Shown piece by piece: positions 34,801 through 41,780 of a DNA stretch of 41,780 nt. Both the position numbers and the translations under genes were made by a program. The notes beneath the pieces were generated by a model. It made no database searches. It had not been told where the DNA came from and was given only the letters and a program-made list of their open reading frames with translations. This stretch comes from Hyphochytrium catenoides. Lineage: Eukaryota; Sar; Hyphochytriomycetes; Hyphochytriales; Hyphochytriaceae. Where the stretch lies: positions 1-41,780 of the forward strand of contig FLMG01001771.1 in NCBI GenBank assembly GCA_900088475.1, written 5' to 3'. The stretch's first letter is position 1; each line of letters opens with the position of its first letter.

Positions 34801-37800
34801 CTGACTGTCGACGTGGATAAGACAACACGCCCATAGTTAGTGAAGATGTACTCGAAAGAAAGAGATACGGCAAGTAGTTATCGATACAGCGATAGAGCAG
34901 CACCAACGTACTCTCTTTCGTCACAAACTTCAGCTTCGGCTCAAAATCCTCCGGCAGCGCCTCCGTACCCCCCGGGTATTGTCTCGTAGGGCCCACAGAC
35001 GTACAAGAACCCTGTAGACGTAGTGCCAAAGTCTGGACACCCTTGTTGATTGCCACTTGAAGAGTGCTCTATTGCGTGGAACGGGTAATCGGTGGGAAAT
35101 GTGGGTCAATGCTGAGAAAGAGAGAGGCCATAGAAGGAAGCGAAGAGGAGGGATGGAAGGGGGTGGGAGGGCAAGGAGTAATGGCACCTTAAAGTTACCC
35201 AATTGATTAGGGAGGAAGCTTACGACTGCCTTTTGCGTCTGCAGGGGCTGCAGAACACCCTTGGTAGGATTGACCGAGAAGTGAGGAAGCTGCAAAAAAG
35301 AGAGAAAGCAGGACTAATCAGCAGTTTCCTATTTCATACTCTGACCACAGCGGCTACCCCTCCCAATTGAGTATTCCTTACCCTCCACATTGGGCTGCCA
35401 CCTAGCTCTAAGTTTGTGCTATGCTAGCTGGTGCTAGTGGCGCATTGTCTGATCACCCCTCGAAGACCTGCCACTCTCAGCTATAAGAACCTCTCTCGCT
35501 GGCTCTATTTCTAATAGTGTCAAACCTTGTTAATTGAAAAGTCCACCGGGAGCTCTCCGCTGTTTTTGATGGCCACAAGAACATCTCTGCGATCCCCTGA
35601 CGGACATTCTCCAAAATTGATGTCTGGCTGGTCTAGAGAGACTTGTAGCGGCGTGGCCTATGAAGAGTAGGTGGCATAAAGGAAAGGAAGAGGATATTAG
35701 GAGAGATGTGACGCATAGTTATAATGAGCGTCGAAAGAAAGGAAGTGGATATTAGAAGTGGCCATAGGACTGAGCTGTCGCGCAGTGGAGAACGGGCCAA
35801 AACGAAAAAGATACTAGCTGTGAGATGACATTAGCCATGGCTATAGGCGACAGTGAGAGGCCCATCATTCCCATGAGACTTGACGAAAACGAACAACCAA
35901 GATGAGACAGGAATGATGTGCAAAGAGACCCCATACATAGGTCTAATCATCTCGTCCCTCGCACCTTTCCCGACATTTTGACAGAAATTTCTGTCTTCAG
36001 CTCCGGACTCGTGATGACGGCGAGCTCCTCTAAAGCCTTTGACTCTAAAGTACTCGAAAGCTGCGATTTGAAGCCCTTTCCTGGTTGTGGAACTTGCGGA
36101 GAGAAGCTGAAGGAAAGCGGGACGCGAGAGTAGGGAGCCATGACTCCCTCCCAGGGTATGACTGACATTGCCTTCAATCCATTGCTGACAAAGACAATGG
36201 AAGAAGTACGAAAGTCAGGAGATCGACAAAGATCACGTGAGCTGGGACAGCAGGCAAGCGGCGTGGATGGCCCGTAGAGACAACCTCACGGACGGCTATG
36301 GCACTGTAGATCGTGATAAAATACAGTGACGAGCTTACCTGCCCCCTGAGACGCTCTTGGACGAAGTGTCCTCTTCTGATGCTGATTCTCCTACAGCTAC
36401 TTGAAATGTGATTTTCTTGGGTCCATTATTAATCAGATAGGCGGTTACATTGCGTTTCTCTCCGTAATGAAGGATACCAAAGGGAATTTTGTTCAAGGGT
36501 GTCCCGGAATCTAAACAGCGCACATCTATGTTAGGCTGCATGCATCGTATGATCGTGAGAGTGAAGAGAGCGAAATGGAGCAGAGAGGCCTGCGAAATGT
36601 GAAGGACAGGGGAGTTTGGAACGAAGGACAGTCAAGAACCAGCAGTCACCTGGCAGTTGAAGATCAAGCTTTTGCTCAACAACTGTGGCACTGATGTCTA
36701 ACACTCTCTCCACACTGCCAGCAATGCGCACTGTAGCCAGTGTCCTGAAGTCTCCCGAGCTTTCTGGGCTTAGTTCTACCTTCACAGTAAGCTTGTTGTG
36801 GGGAGCGGCCGTAGTTGGAGGAATGACGCCTAAAGATTGAGGTAAGCTTCTTTGTATCGCATCCAACCTCCTGACCCTCATCCTTCCCTCAGCAGTTCCA
36901 TCCAGTTTCTCTCTCTTTCTCTCCCTTCCGCTCTCTGTCTTTCCCTCCATTCCATCTCCACCACTTCTCTTCCTTTTCTCTCTGTCCCTCTCCCTTTGCA
37001 CCTTCTTGTACGAGTTCCATTTCATGGTCCATCTAGGTTCTACACACATGGAACCTCATCTGATGATGGACATTCATCTAACAGCCGTCAATTCCATATC
37101 TCTCACAACTCTCGGTTAGGCCGTTCTTTCTACTCCCATCACATTGTCATCCACCCCTTACGCAACCTGTGCACTCCCACTGGCCGTGTTGCTCACCTTC
37201 TCGAGGTGTGATCTTCAGTGGCAACTTGTCATCGTACGCGATTGAGAACTCCGCATCTCTGTGACCCGTGTTGACGAGCTCAATGCACTGCGCTGCCGGA
37301 TTGTGCATTGTCACTACTCCCAAGTTCACGAAGCCATTGAAGGTAATGTTGCCGCGAGGAGGTTTGGCTGTGAGTGGAATCTCTACCATGCCAGCCTCAC
37401 AATGTACCTTCACGCTGTCGTAGATGTCGGATGGAGTCTCAGGATTTTGACTGTTAGAGGTCTTGGGTGCAGGGAGAGTGAAGTGCACCTCTGCCTTGGC
37501 CGACATTCCTGGCGCGATTCCACCTGAAGGCTTGTACTCCAGCCGAAAGTACTTGGTGGTGGGTGCCGAGAAGCGGACCCTAAGCAACTTGCTTGAGTGA
37601 TTCTGGATCTCCAGAATCGTTACATAGAGAATGCCGGGCTCACAGCCTTCGAGATCAATCCGTGGAGGGTACACTCTCAGCTTGCCTCGCACTTCTCCGA
37701 CGGCTGTAGATGTGGACAGTTCGCTTTCGTTATTGGTTGAGGCGCCACGTCCTTGGGAGAGCTTTTTAGGGCTTTCATGAAGCTTTCCATCGCTTGAGCG

Positions 37801-37848
37801 CTTCGGAGCAACAGCTCCATCTCTCACCTCTCCAGGCATGGTGGGCAT
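22816..37848 (-). CDS. CFAP47: CFAP47, giant axonemal central-apparatus protein, 35 exons
   Basis: Exons, 5' to 3': 37848-37197, 36829-36650, 36525-36339, 36184-35965, 35657-35526, 35289-35188, 35068-34912, 34804-34566, 34382-34273, 34166-33892, 33796-33591, 33294-33151, 32897-32614, 32417-32045, 31874-31282, 31127-30982, 30675-30369, 30134-29109, 28851-28669, 28596-28395, 28220-28127, 27831-27209, 27012-26812, 26623-26510, 26394-26174, 26135-25789, 25637-25442, 25289-25049, 24969-24731, 24661-24444, 24365-24074, 23985-23806, 23573-23403, 23327-22983, 22917-22816. About 3,100 residues, close to human CFAP47. Many ASH/MSP-type beta-sandwich repeats (for example VSLDQPDINFGECPSGDRR, GPKALSFGRVSVNSL) flank one calponin-homology domain. 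Diagnostic stretches: AEDHIEVSCKARQSLTEKF, SNVYSVSEGVLLRWLSFH, SGGRWRYGL and the C-terminal MQWVYELVGRHPRYVPPMG. Known CFAP47 works in the central apparatus of motile cilia. All junctions are GT-AG and in phase except 26174/26135, which is off by one base. Confidence 0.93.
28395..30134 (-). other. calponin-homology (CH) region of CFAP47
   Basis: Three exons (30134-29109, 28851-28669, 28596-28395) carry the CH region, roughly residues 1,440-1,906. It opens with IEFFDNDGNIFSLPVHGMSD, has the helix YWEHRWLELSRRGWTSVLYQ and ends with IVNFDHALHDGVALCHLLRS. CH domains bind actin or tubulin; in CFAP47 it is the only non-beta-sandwich domain. A Ser/Lys/Arg-rich insert (about 29115-29250) separates the first helices from the rest and looks disordered. 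Confidence 0.85.
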
Positions 37849-37923
37849 AAAGGTTAGCTTCGTCTCCTACAATCCTTGTCACCTCGTGCTACACCGTCCT
37901 CCCAACCTAGTAGCTCCACTATT

Positions 37924-38470
37924 TCACCTTAGGGGGAGATCGAGCGACTGACCGGCCATCGTTGACTCTACTGAAGCTTCAAACTGCGCCTCATACGCCG
38001 CAGCTCTGACAGTTCAAGATGACTTTGCCCTTCTGCCTTCTGCCTTACACCTCGGTGCTGCTGCCCTTCCTTGCTGTCCCGCCAATAGGTACGAGTCCTG
38101 AAGAACGTTACAAACACAGCAAGCCCTTCCACTGCCCCTGGGGGTGCTCTGTGGCAAGTGCATCTCCTCCCTCTCGCCTTCTCTCCTCGTTTATAGTATC
38201 CCTGTCTCTTTCGTCTCTCTCCCTAACTCTTTCTCTCACCTTCCGTGTCTGTTTCAGCCGTGTAACATTTTGGTTTATCGTGGAAACTAAAGGCCTTACC
38301 ATCTGCTGCGCTGCTTCATCATAATCGAAGTTGGGCCGCACTCTTCCTTGATTGAACTGTGAGAACGTGCTGCTAACTCGCGCTCGCACCGCTTCATTAC
38401 GTTCTGTCTCGGAAAAGGGTTGGTCGACTCTAGGTAGCTCTACAGTCGACGGGCAACGATGTGGAACAAA
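37924..38470 (-). CDS. possible small gene or 5' exons upstream of CFAP47, start not found
   Basis: Three blocks join in frame through GT-AG introns: 38470-38300 (donor GTAAGG), 38097-38051 (donor GTGTAAGG) and 38005-37924. The product reads in part PRVDQPFSETERNEAVRARV, FNFDYDE-like NFDYDEAAQQM, DSYLLAGQQGRAAAPRAAAY and ends SLDLPLR at TGA 37926-37924, 76 bp before the CFAP47 ATG. It is polar, Ala/Gln-rich and unrecognised. No ATG precedes these residues in the first block, so the start exon would lie further upstream, antisense to the plus-strand gene at 38459. That overlap lowers confidence. It could be leader exons of CFAP47 or chance. Confidence 0.33.
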
Positions 38471-38990
38471 CTGCAGGACTCCCTATCTTCTGTCTCTCGG
38501 AGTAGTCTCACGGAGAGGTATGGACGCGGATCTCAGCAGCTGCCCCAGCGCCCTAGATCCTCATCTCAGGGGCAAAGCACCTCAAACAAGCTCTTCAGAG
38601 TTGGTAGGTTGCTCTCTTTATAGTTCAAATCTGGGGAGACCTGATGGATTCTGTCCCAGCTCTAGCTGAGAAGGGTCTTGCAGATAATATAGATGCGGAT
38701 GTAGCGAAACTATCGCAGCCTTTGACGGACAAGCTCCGGACAAAGAATCAGATAGCAACAACCACCAGATCTCTGCAGGTACCGCTACATTGCTCGTTAC
38801 AGATTTAGTCCTGAACGTTAATTTGTGGCCTTTGTGTGCTATTTAGAAAGACGCAGTAGCGGCTCTGCAGGAGATCAACACGAAGTCTGCCCGTCTGTGC
38901 AGCGTGCAGGCACGGACAGTGACTGCCACGCTTTTTAAGGCTGGCCTCGACCCCTATTCCAGGGATGTGTCCAGGGGGAGGAACGAATAG
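38459..38990 (+). CDS. small helical protein of unknown function, three exons
   Basis: Exons 38459-38603, 38639-38778 and 38847-38990 give 142 residues in one frame. The second intron (68 nt) is ordinary; the first would be only 35 nt, with a GTAGGT donor. A weak alternative uses a GTCTCA donor at 38507 and a TATAG acceptor at 38624, giving an intron near 118 nt. The N-terminus (MWNKLQDSLSSVSRSSL) is amphipathic and Ser-rich, followed by a Gln/Ser-rich linker. The C-terminal 90 residues are predicted helical (LSQPLTDKLRTKNQIATTTR, LQEINTKSARLCSVQARTVT), as in small coiled-coil subunits of larger complexes. I do not recognise the family. It converges on TBC1D7 with 55 bp between stops. Confidence 0.5.
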
Positions 38991-39045
38991 TAGAGTAGCT
39001 CTGGGAAAGCGTATCTATTTATCTGTGTAGCAGACCTTCTGAACT

Positions 39046-40095
39046 TTAGTGGTAAACACTCTCAGAGTGGGTCTGCTGGTTGGATAGGCTGAGTACCAAC
39101 CTACAAAGAATGGTCTCCAGCTCTTCAACATCTATACTGACTACGGTGTGCTGTTTGAGGTTATTCTGTCTAAGATCGTCAATTTTCTCGGCACAGTCTT
39201 CAGTTGAAGCAGGCGATGTAACAGCAGCGTCACTTCGAAAGCCCTTGTAATAATCGAGAGCCCTTATCTCACCATGACTCGGTTCGCTATCTATAAGAAT
39301 AGGTTGTTTAGTGTCCACACCAGGCTTTAGAGCTGCGAGCGCAGTGACCACTGGCGGTGTGAGCACTTCATAAGAGAGAAGGTCGACGCATGCTCTGAGG
39401 ATCCAGAAGGCGTCTGACCGTTTGTCAAAGATATTCGAGACCGACCGTGCGACTGTTTTAAGCAGCCCAGGATCACTGGCTGCCCCTTTCCTCTTTGCAT
39501 TGACATTGATCTCCTGATACACGGTATAGAGTCTGTCCAACGGAAGAGAGCGCTGGTCCCATGGCAGGCCGTCAATTTCTGGGACGACGGGCCCTAGCTC
39601 TTCCACGGAGGTCGTACTCCATCTTAAATCTCCGCCAATACCGAACAGCAACGTGTCTTGGACGTCTGTGTCGTTTAAAATGTCTGTCGCTGGCACTAGG
39701 TCGTTGACCAGAGGGTAGCTGCTTCGTCCATGTGTAAAGGCCACCCTAATGTCTTCGCTGTTGGACACTTCCTGAGTTCTATCTGTAAGGTCGAGAAGCA
39801 GACAGACTCTCTCCACGAGCTCAAAACTCTCGTCCAATCGTCTCTGCGTAGCTTCCCATTTATCCCGCTGGGAAGGCAAGAGATTCAGGATGAGCTTCCA
39901 GACTATAGGCCGATAGCTTGAGGGGACACCGAACTGCAGCGCAAGCTTTATAAGATACGAAATATTCACTACATCCTCCTCAAGCAACTGAGAAAAGGAA
40001 GCTTGAATGTCGTGGGCCGATCCAACCTTAACACCGAGAGTCTCATAGTAGGCCTTTCGGAAGTTCCGAGGAGGTTGAGGAAGCTGCGGCCTCAT
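39046..40095 (-). CDS. TBC1D7: TBC1D7-like TBC-domain protein (TSC complex subunit)
   Basis: Intronless frame of 349 residues from ATG 40095. The N-terminal part matches TBC1D7: NFRKAYYETLGVKVGSAHDI, then QLLEEDVVNISYLIKLALQF and VPSSYRPIVWKLILNLLPSQ, the start of the TBC fold. A second TBC-like helix block is DAFWILRACVDLLSYEV. The catalytic Arg and Gln fingers of active Rab GAPs (IxxDxxR and YxQ motifs) are not seen; known TBC1D7 also lacks normal GAP catalysis and instead binds TSC1 in the TSC complex that restrains Rheb and TORC1. The middle has a longer acidic insert, and the C-terminal third diverges from animal TBC1D7. The protein is somewhat longer than the human one (293 residues). 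Confidence 0.78.
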   Translation of the reverse strand: MRPQLPQPPRNFRKAYYETLGVKVGSAHDIQASFSQLLEEDVVNISYLIKLALQFGVPSSYRPIVWKLILNLLPSQRDKWEATQRRLDESFELVERVCLLLDLTDRTQEVSNSEDIRVAFTHGRSSYPLVNDLVPATDILNDTDVQDTLLFGIGGDLRWSTTSVEELGPVVPEIDGLPWDQRSLPLDRLYTVYQEINVNAKRKGAASDPGLLKTVARSVSNIFDKRSDAFWILRACVDLLSYEVLTPPVVTALAALKPGVDTKQPILIDSEPSHGEIRALDYYKGFRSDAAVTSPASTEDCAEKIDDLRQNNLKQHTVVSIDVEELETILCRLVLSLSNQQTHSESVYH

Positions 40096-40883
40096 CTCCA
40101 ACAGAGTGGCCCTACTTGGGGCCCAGTGAGCCTGACCGAGTCCCAGACAACAGATGGCACGAACACGACATCGATCCGTAGCTGCGGACGTCTACTCCTC
40201 ACCTCTCATCTTCTCCAACCCGGGCATTCCTTCTTTCGAAATCACAATTCCTTTTCTGCAACTAGCTGTGTAGGGTTAGGATACAGATGTACGCAGCGCG
40301 TCGACATAAAAGTAGCTACACATCTCCAAGAAGCCCCTACATGAGCAACATGCGATCTGTCGCCTGAGAGCCAGCGACAATCATGTTGGGCCGTAGCCTT
40401 CTTGCTGCACTTGCGTGCGAAGCTCCGCTGCGGATGGAGTTCTCAATGACATTTCTGCAGCTTTTTGACAGATCATCAAGTGGGTGAGCGACCCCTTATC
40501 GATTAATCTATGAAAACTGCCATCGATAATCTATATCAGAGATAACGTAGATCACTTGATGTGATTTTTATAGAACATCAGTGATTCTTCGCGTTACAAC
40601 TTCCATCATCAGAGTGAAAGGAAACTTCGTCGCCTCGATCAACGCAGCCACCGCTCCTTTCAACACCTTTGAGAGAAAATTACCAAGAACAGCCCGTCAG
40701 CCGTCACCCCCGATAGATTCCTCCCGCTCGCTCCGAGCAGCATAAGCTCCTTGAGAAGATTCAAGCCCGGGAGCAACAACATCCAGGCGCAAAGTCTGGT
40801 GCAGCCTTATTACATCCGCTCTTTCGCGTTCTTCTGCCGTTGATCGGCCAGGTTAGACTGGAGGGGCAATTCAAAAGACCAGC
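40096..40883. other. divergent intergenic region
   Basis: About 790 bp between the TBC1D7 start (minus) and a plus-strand coiled-coil gene, so both promoters should be here. I see no supported coding frame or RNA gene. Around 40495-40555 an AT-rich segment holds two near-copies of an ATCGAT-ATCTAT word. Confidence 0.5.
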
Positions 40884-41780
40884 ATGAACCCTTTGCAGCC
40901 TGGGCACCCTCATGCCCCCACAGTGCCCAACATACCTGCCGTTGCAGTGGGACCCCTCCCTCGCGGTATCATGTCCACCATGCCTGGCGCCTTTCCGCGA
41001 CCACCGGCCATGCGTGGCAGAGAATATGAGAGTATTTTGCAGCAACTCGCCCATGCCAACACAAACCTCAGCAAGAGTATGACACTATGCAACAACTTAC
41101 GCACGGAGAATGATCATATGAAGAGAAGTTGTGAGAAGGCAAGGTTGCACTGATTTACGTCGTCGCAGGGCTGGTCCTAATGCGCTAGAACAGGCAAAAG
41201 CTGAGTTAGCAAGATGTAAAGAGAAGAACTCGAGACTGAAGCAGCAGTTGCACGAAGAAGTTGAAATGAGGGTAACACTGAGCTGCCGCGCAGCACTGTT
41301 CTGTCTGATTTTTTCTTCTACAGGAAGCTACTTCTATGATATTTTGCGTACTTCCTGGTAGGCTGTTCTGCTCTTCGTTTTGCACTGCCATTTTCTCAAT
41401 TCGCTTTCCCAGATCCAGCAGGAAGAGCAGCATGAAGTGATCATCAAGCGCTGGAATGAGAGACTGATGGAAAAGGCAAAGGACTTTGAGGTAACCTCTG
41501 TGGCGGAGCCTCCACATAAACTCTTTCCGACTTCGGCATAAGACTCCGCGTCTCTTCGCAACTTTCGTTTTCTCGCTTTCCCAGAAGAAACCCTAGAGCT
41601 CTTCTTTTCTACAATGCATGGCTGAGTGTACCGTACTCTCCTCCTTTTTACTTAGCTATTAAGGGATCAGTTAGAAAGCAGTAAAGAGCGAGAACGAGAC
41701 GCTGGACGGGAAAAGAGTCCGAAAGAGAAGGAGTATGAGGATAAAATCAAAGAACTCCTTGGAGAGGTAAGCAGAACATC
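40884..41780 (+). CDS. coiled-coil protein, N-terminal part, runs off the window
   Basis: Exons read as 40884-41143, 41169-41270, 41413-41490 and about 41661-41767. The first 50 residues are Pro-rich and disordered (PLQPGHPHAPTVPNIPAVAV, AFPRPPAMRGREY). From about residue 50 the sequence is heptad-like coiled coil: LQQLAHANTNLSKSMTLCNN, ALEQAKAELARCKEKNSRLK, EEQHEVIIKRWNERLMEKAK, RDQLESSKERERDAGREKS. A GTAAGC donor at 41768 shows that the gene continues. The first intron would be only 25 nt; without it the frame stops at 41152-41154. Such proteins are often centrosomal, basal-body or structural, but no family mark allows a name. Confidence 0.55.

Noticed and set aside
37147-37211. C-terminal extension of the first CFAP47 exon past 37197
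   Set aside because: A GTGAGC donor at 37196 gives an in-phase join to the next beta-sandwich exon, whereas read-through stops quickly.

Overview
The window is nuclear DNA from a eukaryote. Genes lie on both strands and are split by many short GT-AG introns, mostly 60-200 nt, with donors such as GTAAG or GTGAG and acceptors ending CAG or TAG. It carries two genes for motile-flagellum proteins (CFAP47 and CFAP96) beside a fungal-type wall enzyme: a Crh-like GH16 domain joined to a DUF3712/LEA2-like membrane-anchored region. That mix best fits a zoosporic (flagellated) fungus of chytrid grade. The assignment is an inference; no rRNA, tRNA or other taxonomic marker is present.

Layout. 1-436: 3' end of a gene made of 12-residue Pro/Thr/Trp repeats. 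437-3003: no convincing gene. 3004-5658 (+): nine-exon TPR protein with a basic tail. 6257-8935 (+): mitochondrial PPR protein. 9050-9670 (-): RING-finger protein. 11310-13055 (+): membrane-anchored GH16 transglycosylase-like protein. 13204-14814 (-): mitochondrial carrier of the SLC25A42 (CoA/adenine nucleotide) type. 14829-15664 (-): unknown protein with a probable C-terminal membrane anchor. 17128-18026 (-): EEF1AKMT4-type methyltransferase. 18935-20113 (-): CFAP96. 20114-22815: mostly empty, with one or two possible small membrane proteins.

22816-37848 (-) is one giant gene, CFAP47. I traced 35 exons encoding about 3,100 residues, with a calponin-homology domain in the middle; all but one junction keep the reading frame with GT-AG sites. 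Upstream of it lie a possible small minus-strand gene (37924-38470) and a small plus-strand gene (38459-38990). 39046-40095 (-): TBC1D7-type protein. 40884-41749 (+): start of a coiled-coil protein that runs off the window.

The functional themes are flagellar axoneme (CFAP47, CFAP96), mitochondrion (PPR protein, CoA carrier), cell wall (GH16, possibly the Pro-rich repeat protein) and regulation (TBC1D7 of the TSC/TORC1 pathway, a protein methyltransferase, a RING protein). No operon-like logic, mobile element, CRISPR array or RNA gene was seen. Exon coordinates come from reading splice sites and frame by eye and could be off by a base or two in places.
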